NCBI RefSeq assembly: GCF_918797505.1
Contig: NC_092798.1
Coordinates: 7,515,501-7,579,500, forward strand
Origin: Bemisia tabaci
Lineage: Eukaryota; Arthropoda; Insecta; Hemiptera; Aleyrodidae
Length of the DNA: 64,000 bases
Direction: 5' to 3'
Shown here: in pieces, positions 9,801-22,600 of the stretch
Layout of the letters: every line of letters begins with the position of its first letter
How positions within the stretch are numbered: the first letter of the stretch is position 1
Notes under the pieces: generated by a model
Seen by the model: only the letters and a program-made list of their open reading frames with translations
The model's database searches: none
Told to the model about the DNA's origin: nothing
Position numbers and translations under genes: made by a program

Positions 9801-12800
9801 CTACGCTTCTTTTACCTTGCCTTGAGCCTCCTTTTTGTAAAGCAACCGCAGTGCAACCTCTCCCTTTTCGGTTACCTAAGATTGGCCTGACACCTAGAAA
9901 GAAGAAAGCCTAAAAAGTAGCAGAAAAAATAATTTTATCCTTTTTTAAAAGTGAGGGACTCTTGTAAGAGTAGGTAGGCTTGACCTTCCTCTCCTCCTCG
10001 TAGGACCCGGTAACACAAGCTCAGACACCCCCCTCCCCAACAAGTTGCTTACGTAATATGTTCTTGAACAATCCCTAGACCCCTAAAGTATCGCCAATGG
10101 AGATGTTGCATGTGTGAGGGTTTCGCGATTTGACAAATTCTCCATGCAAAGATATAGGGAGCAAATACATTGACAGGGCTGCCACTTTATTTGGGGACTC
10201 CAAAACTGAAAACACGGCATCACTGCTAATGTATTTGCTCCCTATCTTTGCATGGAGAGTTTGTTTTGATGTAGAGGTGGACTCTCAGGGTAGGATGGGA
10301 TATCCCCTCCATTTTAGCCTCACTATGAGAGCTTTTTTTGAGCTTGGGAGATTATTTCAGAGAAAACCAGTGGCACCATCGTGTTTCTCGCAAACTTTTA
10401 CATAAGAATCAATGGTCAAATCGCAAATCCCTCACACATGCAACATCTCCATTGTTTCATGGAGGTTTCTTTACAACGCGGCATGCGGCGCACAGTGAAA
10501 CGGGTCTTCGGAAGCAGTCTGACATGAAATTTGTCACAAAAACTGTAAACTTTCACGTTTATTTCGTCACAATTTTAATTTTTAGGGGTGCTTATTGTAG
10601 AAAATTTCACAAGAAAACCAATAGAACTACTTTTAAGACATCAATATTTCATATTAATGCATGTATACGCTTTGAAAGTTTTTAAATCATGTCCGACTTC
10701 TCCCATTGACTCGATCCACTGTGCGGCGTATGCAGGAAGCTGCCGTTTTTAAAAAGGAAAAAGAAGAAAAACCCACCTGCAACTCCAAATTTGGTCGCTG
10801 AGTAAGGGACTTTATTCGCGAGTCCACTTAGACCGGCCATCGATGAGACAGCCACGATATGCCCTGAGCCGTTTTCAATCATTTTTGGTAAGAAGGCCAT
10901 AATCGTCTGCAAAATTAAGCAAATTACATCAGAGCACGTACAAAATAATGTTAAAAGTTCGGTGAATTTTTAATTTGCTGTTTCTTCCAGTTCAATCAGT
11001 TTCACAAGTCATGCAAAAAGCGGTCGGCGTAGAGGAAGGGTTCTCCTACGGCCCTTAAGGGCCTCTTGTTAAAGGGCCCTCGACTGCTCCAGCTCCGGGG
11101 CTCACTGAGAGATATTAGGGCCTGATCTAAAAGTTAAAACTGTTGGTCCTTTCAGAAGAATACTCAATCTCAATGGAGATGTTGCATGTGTGAGGAATTT
11201 GCGATTTGACTGTTGATTTTTATGTGAAAGTTCGCGAGAAACACGATGGTGCCACTGGTTTTCTCTGAAATCATCTCCCAAGCTCAAAAAAAGCTCTCAA
11301 GTTGAGACCAAAATGGAGGAGATATCCCGCCCTACCCTGAGAGTCCACCTCTAAATCAAAACAAACTCTCCATGCAAAGATAGGGAGCAAATACATTGAC
11401 AGGGCTGCCACTTCATTTGGGGACTCAAAAACTGAAAACACGGCAACCCTGCTAATGTATTTGCTCCCTATCTTTGCATGAAGAGTTTGTTTTGATGTAA
11501 AGGTAGACTCTCAGGGTAGGGTGGGATATCCCCTCCTTTTTGGCCTCACTTTGAGAGCTTTTTTTGAGCTTGGGAGTTGATTTCAGAGAAAACCAGTGGC
11601 ACCATCGTGTTTCTCGCGAACTTTAACATTGGAATCAACAGTCAAATCGCAAATTCCTCACACATGCAACATCTCCATTAATCACGCCACTTGGCTTGCC
11701 ATTACGGCCTCTATAAGAAATTCCATTTCTGAAGAGGCCTCAAGGAGGAAGCAATGGGACAGAGGAATACTGCCGTATTGAGGAACAACGCCGTATGAGC
11801 CATCAGACTTTGCCAAATTTCCTCCGAAAACCCTCCCGATTATTTGTAGGATTTTGCTTGTAATCTGATCGATAGAGTCTGAAAATTTAAAGGAAAAATA
11901 TTCACAGTTTTCTTCCAAAATTAATATTTTTTAAGAGGAAATTCGGTAACATTCGAATGCTTATACGGCGCTTTTACCAAGCACGGGAAAATACTGCCGT
12001 GCTAAGAAAGAACGCCGTATGAACCGTCAGACGTTGCCAAATTTTTTTCCGGATTATCAAGATTCTCGGGAAAATTTGTAAATATTCATTTTCCAACTTT
12101 TCACATAATTTTGTTCGCAGTTTCACCTAATGTTCCTGAAAATTTCGAGGAAAAATCTTCGTAGCTTTCCTCAAAAGGAAACATTTTATCGGAGGAAATT
12201 TGGCAACTCTCGAATGTTCACCCGGCGTTCTTCTTTAGCACGGCATAATAGTGGGAAGGAGGAGAGAGAAGGGTCTCGTGAACATGAGAGATTATACTTC
12301 AAGAGTGGTAAAAAAATGTGAAAAATGGAGCATGAATTATATCTCTCAAGACAGACCCACTGATTGCTCTTTTCTTGGAAGATGATCGAGGATCATGCCA
12401 ACAGAGGACCACACGTTCCTCCACGCTTTTAACGACTCGGTTGCGTTACCTTGGACCCACCGTGGCGGCCATTGCCTCGGTTTTCAAGTGCATGACCTGG
12501 CGGTGACAAGTAATCACATCGTAATGAAGATGACGATATGAGGTTTTCAACCAAGGAAACGCCTGCATTCAATACGGAAAAATTACGTCTAATTTGGTTT
12601 CCGCGGCGTTTTCTTGAAGAGCCTTGATGAAGACCACAGATATCTCGCGGGTATGGATGCAGGAGGAAGGAAGTTACTGCTTCACAAACCCGCAATAGCG
12701 AGAGATTTTATCGGATCATGGTTTTGGCCTCTCCTCTCGTTTTAACCGCGATGGATGAGGAGTCAAGACCGATTCATGCGTTGGATTTTTACCGTGATTT

Positions 12801-13598
12801 TGTCATCATCTATGCTTGGGTTTTCATTTCTTTCGATGGCGTAGTTAGGTTTTTTTTTGCGAAAACAAAACATATGCGGACATTTGAAACGTTGCAATTA
12901 GAACGTGTTCAGCTATCGATATTTAACATTTTTTGTATTTTGGAAAAAATTGACGATTTAATCTTGGAGAGTGAACGGTTTTACAAATTCTCATTTTATC
13001 CGTTTCGTCTGTTTGCATTTATGATCTATCGCTGAAGTCCTTCTAAGTAACGATTAAATTAAAAAAGATTAGAAAGAATATCCCCCACAGCCTTAGTTTT
13101 ATATCAGAAATAACGCTTAAGCATCATAAAATTTTATCGTACAGTCATGCCACTACGATCATTCACTTCATTTTACGTTAATGAGTAAAGCATAGACTTG
13201 TATCTGTCATTAACGGACACATGCGAGTGTGGCGAGTAACCGTCAAAAACGTGAGCGTCCAAGTGCGTCAAGATACTCGTCAGGGTCGGTCTTGGTTGCC
13301 CTAAAATCAGGGCCAGATCGGATTACTAAGTTTCAGGGACATGATTACCGCCGGATATAAACTAATCGCGGACCACATGTTAGCGTAAATCAACACAAAA
13401 ATAATTACAAGTTCAAGTCGTGGATGTGCGCACGTTCCGTGACGCATTTTAAGATAAAATAAAGCCGAAGTATCTGTCATATCAGCACTCATATCACTCG
13501 CACTTTGGGTGCTGAAAGGACCACGTTAAGCAGAAAGCTTCAGCAATCAGCTTTTGCTAAATTGGGAAATTTAATTTTTTACACAAAAACGGTTGTGC

Positions 13599-13633
<35 letters not shown>

Positions 13634-16600
13634 ATTTCAGTGAACTTTCTGCATAGCACGAAGCAAATTCCTTGACATATTCAAAGAATTCTGCACAAAC
13701 GTTCGCTCGTAAAAAATTGAATTGCTCAGTTAAATGGCTATAGCTGATATGGCTTCGTTCTTTTTCGCCGAACGCGGTCCAAATAGACTCCGGTGCCAAA
13801 ATTCACTCTCCAACTTTCAACAATGAAGCTTTCACGAAGGGGACGCCCAGTGAGAGGGTGGCGATAGGGGGTATTAAATGAAATGAGGGAGTGTCAACTC
13901 CCTGATGACCTGTGGGAAGACCGAGTTTTGTGGCGATTAGGCGTCGCACAGCGCCAAAGAGCGCTATAAAAGCGACTCATGTATGTTTGTATGTAGGTTT
14001 CAAAGTACCTCTGAAATCCGTGTAACTTACCCAGAAGTGAGCGAGGAGGTTGATATTTACAATATTGACGACATCAGCGGGGTCGGTGTCGAGGATGGGC
14101 TGCGGGGGCATGATGCCGGCGTTGTTGACCAGGATGTCGACACGGCCGAACCTCGAGCAGACTTCCGCGGCTAATCGGAACACGGCCAGTCGATCGGATA
14201 CGTCACACGAGTACGCAAAAGCCTGTCCTGGCCGCATCCCCGCAGAACCACCCTTGCCTTTGATCACCACACCGTCGTTGTCGTTTTCCCCTGAGTTCTG
14301 TAAAAAACAAGACGTGGATTAAGTGTAAGGCCGAAGCATCGCTGGTTGAGTGTGTTAGCGTAAACGGTTGTTTAACTATGCTGGAGGAGTATTGAAAAAA
14401 ACATACATTGTCTTAAACAATAGTATCCTGTTCCCACTTTGAATATAGGGCTGATTATTGAAATTTATAGACGAAGCTATAGGCAAAGAAGGCAAAAGGG
14501 ACATGGAGCGATCCGATATTGGTGGAAGCGGGTGGTTGCAATGGACCAGGAGGTCAGTAATACACTAATTGACTGCAACTTACGATAGACCCAATATCCA
14601 TCATTATCCTCCTTAGTCCGTAACACCCACCCGTTTCAACTATAGGATAGCTCCATTCCCCTTTGTCTTCCTTGTCTATCGTTTTATCTATCAATTTCAG
14701 TAATCAGTCCGCTGAGAGGGCCTCCTGGTCCTGGATCATCCCTTCCTCTGGACATAGGGGATTCTCCCGACCCTTATTAGTGGGGCGTCCCCCTCTCCCA
14801 TCATGATTCACCAATGATAATATTATGATCCGGTCAAACGGCGAGTTCATACGGAGATATCTATCGATTTCATGATAGGCCATGTCATCTGATGGTGCAT
14901 ATTTATCCGGTTGTTTCAGCCTTTGGATGCATCGAAAGGTGTAGGCTCCGATTTTTAGAATTTTCCGTTTATGCGGATGGTTAACTTTTCTATCGTTGCG
15001 TTAAAGTCTCTCAACTAATAACTACACTATGACGTTTACCTACACAGATCCATTTTTTGTGCACCACTGATGAGGATAAAACAGAAGAGACTGTATCTAC
15101 CGGCAATTTAGCAGAGACTTTAACGCAGGGGTAGCAAAGTAAACTAATCGCGAGAAAGGAAAATCTTAAAAATCGGCTTCGACGTGCGGAACAGTTTCTC
15201 AACGGCACGACTCTCGTCAACTTACAATCATTCTCGCATTTGTCGAGACAAATCTCGCAGTGACCGGCAGCCCGCAATCACTCGGTATCGCGGAGCAAAC
15301 GAGCATTGAGGTTGGAAAAAAATTGGAAATAATAAAAGGAAAAGTGAGGCCGGTGATCGGTAATTTTGAAAAGCCAAGTCACCCACCGTCCGAGTATGAC
15401 CGACTCGGTGCGGTCATAAAGTAAACTATCCATCAAGAAACTGACAACCGCCAATTAGACGAACTCCGCACGCGAGGCCATTCTCATTCTAAGTATGGAC
15501 GTATATCCAAATCAAAAGGAACTATCTGCATTGTTAAAGGAGCCCTGAAACCCATAAGAATACATGCATGACAGAGACCATGTCACGATGAAGATAGTTT
15601 TTTTTAATTTCAACACGCCTATATGTAGGTGCGGAACGGTTGACTTTGAGTAAAAAATTAAGCTCCGGATAATAAAGTAAAAGGAATGAAAGGCACAAAA
15701 GTTGCTGAGAGCCAGCGTTATTGACACCTTTCAAAGGCCGAGTTTACTGATTATTTTTTCACTGCAAGGGCGTGTTATCAGAAACTCGAATGGATATCGT
15801 CGGGTTTTAAGGTGAGAAATATTTTAAAGAATGGCGAGATTATAATGGTGCAACCGAGGGGTATAGGGTCCTGAAACACAAGTTTGGGAGGCTATAATAC
15901 CCCAGTTGAATTTGAAATTCGACCTTTTTCGGGACGATTTCACCTAATTTGAGGGTATTTCCTAAGTTTTTCAGACTCACTTACAAAAGTTACATTCTAA
16001 ATGAACAGACAAACTATACCATTCGCTTGAAAGCCAAGCAAAGTGCCGAGTGCAAGTCACCATCAAGAGCGTGAAATAATTCTTCTGTCTATTTAAAAAA
16101 TTTTAGGCTGGCCTTGTGCCGGACTTATTCTGTTTTTATCTGTCGAAAGAAAATATGACCCCTTCCTGACAATATCAGATGCCTCCCCTCCCTCGACCTA
16201 TGCTTACAGTGAGTTGTCTCTGAGAAGCTTTTGCTTATCTTGGCTCATATTTGAAAGTATATCCACTGATTAATTTTATTTTCTTCATATCGAAAACGGA
16301 TCTTATATAATCTTGTCATGCACGCATAACAAGAAACAAAAAAAGAGGTCAGAAACAAAGATAAATAGAAAATGCATATCAATGGGTCGTCCTTGTTTCA
16401 AAGATCCGTTCGATATCAGATTCTGTTAATTCTCATTAGTAATTGGACTGTATTTTGCAATTAGGATCTACAATTTCCAGCTCACTTTAAGGAACAAGGT
16501 ATTAACATTATTTTCCTCATGCAGGTAAGTGTTTTTATGAAAGAGTTAGAGAGTGTAGTGTCTAATTGCAAAAAAAAGTCCAACTCTCAGGAATGAAGAA

Positions 16601-19600
16601 GTTCCAAAGCGCACGTTTTGCTCGTTTAGACAAGACGCTTCATCGCGTTCTCTCACTGTGAGCTTTTAACTTATTGCTGTTAGTGTTTGCAAAGGGCAGA
16701 TCAGCGATCAGCGAGACTTCCTTTGTGTGTTCCCCACTCATGGTCCGCAAATTTGCACGGAAGATATTAAGCGTCACCAAGTTTGTCGAATTTTGCCGAG
16801 GCAAACATGCCACAATCTTGGAGCAAACATACAAAATACAAGAAAGCGCCTTCATTCATTTGAACGCTCTCTCCATTTAAAAGATGCCCCTTTATGACCA
16901 ACTCAGAGCACGTTTATTAATAAGTCGATGGGTCTGATGTTTTAACGGTTTCAACTAGAATTAGCCTAATGCATTGCACGTTGCCAAATGTCCTATCTTA
17001 TTTTTTTACCACCTTATTATTACACTACCGCGCTAAGTAAGAGCGCCGTATGAGCATTCGAGAATATTGCCAAATTTCTCCGGATAAAACAAGTATTTAT
17101 GAGAAAAGTTATTCATATGTCTATTTGAAATTTTCAGATATTTTAGATAAAAATGCGCCCTGGTAAAAACTGGCGATACGAGCTGCGTTTCAAAATACCA
17201 TAGGAGTTCTTATAGCCGACTAAAGAAGGCTATTGAAAATCATACATATAGCTGGCTGTAGAAAGCGGAGCAAATCATATAGCCAGGCTATACAAAATAG
17301 CTATATAAATAAGCTAAAAAAAATTATACAGTCGGGCTATGGTTCCTATCGCCGGGCTTTACACTTTATCGCCATTGGCTATAAAAGGCTATAAAAAATT
17401 GTGTAGAAATTCGTGTGCTTTGGATATCATTAAGTTTGATACGGAACTACCTTAATATTTACAAAACGCATATTATGTTTTCCTTTAAAACATATTTTTT
17501 TTCATCAATTAAAATTAGATGGTCCATACAGAGTGTGCAACATTTCAAAATCATGAGTTGAAAAACGCTGACTCCGCAAGATTAAATATTCGAGCCTAAC
17601 ACAAAGCGGAGCGGCGACGCATTGGCGCCTACAAACCTAACAGGGATACTTCACGCATTGCGCGGCGACGCACTGGCGCCTACAAACCTAACAGGGATAC
17701 TTCACGCATTGCGCAATGCGTGAAGTATCCCTGTTAGGTTTGTAGGCGCCAATGCGCGTTTCGCGCTCTCTGCCTGCCCGCCGCGCCGCAGCGTGCCACG
17801 GCGTCTGAAGCAACTATTTCACACCAGAGGTATTGCACAGTATCATACGAAACTGAAGGCGCTCCAACATATTAAGAATGACAGGCATCCCTCAAAAGTA
17901 CGGAGCTTTCCTCGCAAAATAAATCAAGATACTACGGCACTAAAAGAGAGCGGTAGTCCAAAAACTAACTAAGTCCTAGTATCCGTATTTAGTAACGTTT
18001 AGCATAAACTTTATCGTCTGGCTATTGCTTAATCGCAATCGGCCATAAAAGACTATAAGAAATTGTACAGCCGGCTACAGAAGTTATTGGAAATCTTACA
18101 GCCGGCTTCAGGTCTATATTATTTTGGAACACACATTCTACTGCCAATTTTTACCCGGGCGAACAAAGTTGTCTGAAAATTTTGAGGGAAAAATGAAGAA
18201 TTTTCCAAGAAAATTCTGGTTTTATTGAAGTAAATCTGGCAACGTCTCAAGGCTCATATGATGTTTTTTCTCAGCTCGGCAGCGTAGCCCAGGCCACATT
18301 TTCTAGTGTTTTTCTCTCATCTCGATTTATAGTCGTCTTTTGCACCGAGGTTATTTTTTTCTGTAAATATTCGCATATTTTTTTGTGATGTTTTCCTTGG
18401 GTAAGAGGATGGCGGATCGACTGGCCCATTTCAGGCGACAAAATGACCCAGATTCCGACGATGGATGTGTCTGAAAACGGCGACGTCCGAACACGTCAAT
18501 GTTTCTCGTTCAACTTGAAACCAACGGCGACGCGTTTCCTTGACCGAGAGAGAACGAGAGTAAGACCCCGCGTGTGATGTGACTCACCCAACTGCAATTA
18601 GGTGCTCCGCGCTGAAGGAGGGAGAGTTAATCTAAGATGAGCTTTAAATGCAGTGCAGCTGCACTGAAGAGCAATGATAATAATTCGCAGTTCGCCGACG
18701 ACGGTGCATCATCTTGATTTGACGCACCGCGCTCATAGTTGTCAAAATGTGGTCCACGCTCCTCGCAGTTCCGTCAAGTTTAACCCCGATTGCGTCACCA
18801 TGAGTGCATCGCATTTTCTCAGTGCTGCCAAACGGGTGGAAATCGAATATTTCCTTTTGAAATTTACCCAATCCCAAAAGTTTCAACAACTTGTTTCATT
18901 GAAGTAAATTAAATTTTAGAGTCTTGGAGCAGACTTCTCTATCATTCTTTTTTTATGATGAAAACAAATGTGTGAAGACTGAGGCAGTCTGTAAATTCCT
19001 GTGTGAATTTTTTCAATTGAGAGGTTTGAAGGACAAGGACAAGGCGCATAAGTGCAGTTGCTGCTTTTCCAAGAAATACATACTTGAAGTTTCAAAATTA
19101 CATGGAGCCTTGTGACGGAAATGAAGTTTAAACTCACTTTTCGATGCTTTAGAGTTGAATTTCAGTTGTGAAATTTTTCCAGAATATACTTCCAAACTAG
19201 TTTTAGTTGAGCTCATGAATATTCAATTTTTTTCAAAAACTGCCATTTTACGGCCTTGTCCGCCAAACCCCTCAATTTTAAGTGTATAATAAAAAAAACC
19301 TTTATTTCATTTTTATTTTCATTTTTAAAAAAGATTTTTCGGACCCTTCACAAGGTCAATCTAGATGAGTCTCGCCATATTTTTTCTCTAAGTTCTAAAA
19401 TGTATATATCATTGGCATGATCCTGCATCGTGAAAACATTCTGAGTCAAATCCGGAGTACATTTTACTCCGGAGCTTTTTTGCTGTCAAACAACCGAATG
19501 ACATGGCTGCGGAGCAAAATCAGCTCTCCATGTAAAGTTAATTCCACTGTTACGGAACTTAATTCATTTCTTACTCTTTGATCACCCCCAGATTATTTTG

Positions 19601-22600
19601 CGTGCAAAATCAATGCAGTAATGAAATGCACCCCGGATTTCACTCTTGAACTTAAAACTTGTAGGCTTTTTACAGAAGATTGACATAATGTCCTAAAATC
19701 TCCTTCAAATCACTGAAAACTATGGCTATATGGGCTGCGAAAATATTTTCCTGTTTTTGCTTCTTTTGCTCTTTGAAAGTTGGATCATTTTCAAACTAAA
19801 ATGGTAGCATCTTAGTAGCGTTTAATGTGCCTCATCATATTTTCCCCCAATTTTTGAACTTTTAGTATTAGCCTGTTCTGCCGTGCTACGGAAGAACACG
19901 TGAGCCTTCAGACGTTGCCAGATTCCCTTCAATAAAATACGAATTTACCGGGAATATCGTGAATATTTTTCCTAGAGTTTTTCATACAATACTGTTCGCA
20001 ATTTAGTGTAAAATATTTGAAAATTTCGAGGAAAATTATCCTTAACTTCACCCAAAAACACATGTTTTAGCCGGGGAATTTTGGCAACTCTCAATTGTTC
20101 ATGAGGCGTTTTTCCTCAGTCCGGTAATTTTGCTACCTATTGTGACATTTTGACAATCGCCACGCGGGATTTCTGCACTGCCGTGCTAAGGGAGAACGAC
20201 GTATGAACATTCGAGAGTTGCCAAATTTCCTTTGATAAAACATGTATTTCTGACGACATTCATGCATATTTTTCCGTGAAATTCTCACATATTTTAGATT
20301 AAATTACGTGCAAAATTGTCTAAAATTTTGGAAAAAGTATACACGACTTTCCTAATAAATTCGGTTTTTGTCGAAGGAAACTTGATAACGTCTGAGGGCT
20401 CATGCGGCGTTCTTCCTCAGCATGGCAGTGTACAAGCTTAGATGAAATGGCAAACGAGCGAATGAGTTTATTGTTGCAGTCGCGGCTGGGGTTGGGGGAG
20501 TCATTACCATTCAAGCGGCGCGCCAGCTTTTGTAATCTCACAGCTCACACGTGATGTGGTCGCGACTCCTAGTAAGTCGTAACGCATGCGCAGACGTGAA
20601 AGTATCACCCGCGCTCTCGATCGGAACCCGCAGGGAAATCCATCCGTGGAAATCCAACAGTCTTCTCAACGCAGCTGCAGAACTTAGTCCAGGTCCGTGG
20701 TAAGTCTACCTGGAAGGGAGATGTTGCATGTGTGAGGAATTTGCAATTTGACTGTTGATTCTTATGTAAAAGTTCGCGAGAAACACAATGATGCCACTGA
20801 TTTTCTCTAAAATTAACTCCCAAGCTCAAAAAAAGCTCTCAAGTTGAGGCCAAAATGGAGGGGATATCCCACCCTACCCTGAGAGTCCACCTCTACATCA
20901 AAAAAATCTCTCCATGCAAAGAAGGGGAGCAAAAACATTGACAGGGCTGCCACTTCATTTGGGGACTCCAAAACTGAAAACACGGCAACCCTGCTAATGT
21001 ATTTGCTCCCTATCTTTGCATGGAGAGTTTGTTTTGATGTAGAGGTGGTCTCTCAGGGTAGGGTGGGATATCCCCTCCATTTTGGCCTCACTTTGAGAGC
21101 TTTTTTTGAGCTTGGGAGTTGATTTCAGAGAAAACCAGTGGCACTATCGTGTTTCTCGCGAACTTTTACGTAAGAATCAACAGTCAAATCGCAAATCCCT
21201 CACACATGCAACATCTCCATTTCGGGTACACAGATATATATATTTGGCCCTTTTCATGTTTCTTGGGTCGCTAAATCAAAATCTGAAGTTTCGTTACACG
21301 TTTCTGGTGTGCATTTGCCACCATTGTAAAAAAATTACCTAAATAGGCCTTTTTTGCGTTTTTTTTTTTTAAAAAATAGCGGCAACGCATGAGAAAAAAT
21401 CCCGGATTTAGTTAAGGATTTAAATAGCTGACCTAATTTGGAAGAAAATTGTATATGCATATGCTAGGTTTGCTCAGAAATTGAGGAAGATACAGCATCG
21501 TGAACATCGCACCCGTTCACGTTTTCGCAGCGCAACCATCAGCGCGGTCGGGCTCACCGCGGTCCACCAAGTTCCGAAGCGTTCCGAAGTTCCTCAATTT
21601 TTGAGCAAATCTAGCATATTTATATACCATTTTCTTCCAAATTACGTCAACTGTTCAAAATATTAACTAAATCTGGGATTTTTTCTCATATATAGCCGCT
21701 ATTCTAAAAAAAACGCAAAAAAGGCATATTTAGGTCATTTTTTCAAAATGGCGGGAAATGCACACCAGGTACGTGTGAGGAAACTTTAGATTCGTACTCA
21801 GCGACCCCAAAAACATTACGCACTGAAAAAAATAGTATGCTGTTTTAGCACCTAGGATGTCAAACATGTGTCTGGTGATCCAAAGATGCTGCCTTTCCTG
21901 CCAACGCAGTTAAATTTACATTCACAGGCTGTAAAATTAACTGCGAGGGCAGTAAAGGTAGCATCTTCGGATCATCAGACACACTTTTGACATCCTAGGT
22001 GCTGAAACAGAATATTACTTTTTTCAGTGCGGCGACCAAAAAAATAGCTGTGTACCCGAAATTCCAGGTAGCTTCATTTTAACTAGGCGTCTGGACTATG
22101 TTGCGTTCCCGAAAAGCGTAATGAGGGCAGTAACCTATCCAATGATTTTGGGGGTCGTCCATGTATTACGTCCAATTAAGGGATGGGGAGAGGTCTAGCG
22201 GTGGGTGACACTGTGACAGGAAGGGTAGGTCAAGCCAAGAATGAAAATGTTGACAAGCAAAAATGATTATAAAGTATTTACCTGTTTGTTGATGATGTCA
22301 ACTACTTGTTGATTCGATTCCGCATTGATATCAACGCAAATGACATCACAGCCGAGTTGAGATAACTGGATCGCAAGTTGTCGACCTATGCCATGCCCGG
22401 CACCAGTAACCTGCACAACAGAGAAGAAGAACAAACTTTAGGGATGATGTAGCTTAGAAAGCTTCCGTTTGTACATTCACTGAACAGCAGGCATTTGAGG
22501 CGCCTCATGAGGTTATGCTGTACAGCATCAACTCGTAGCTTCAGCATCAATGCCGTATGCCCAGGTAGCGGCCGTTCGGGCATACGGCTCCGAGCCTGAT

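Larger units (their letters stand above)
10907..14030 (-). other. SDR intron 3
   Basis: Holds D2, the A3-A4 pair and a LINE remnant against exon 3. Between 12249 and 13837 I see no recognised element except a run of 29 T at 13601-13629. Small frames at 12429-12695 and 12718-13035 lack any recognised content. Confidence 0.7.
14298..22281 (-). other. SDR intron 2
   Basis: Nearly 8 kb filled with E1, H1, F1a, A5 with nested B1, L1, A6, A7, D3, U with nested I1, and S2. I see nothing in 14710-15495, 15606-16440, 16584-17024 and 18283-19018. Confidence 0.7.

Noticed and set aside
13983..14322. Plus-strand frames of 63 and 90 residues
   Set aside because: Antisense shadow of SDR exon 3.
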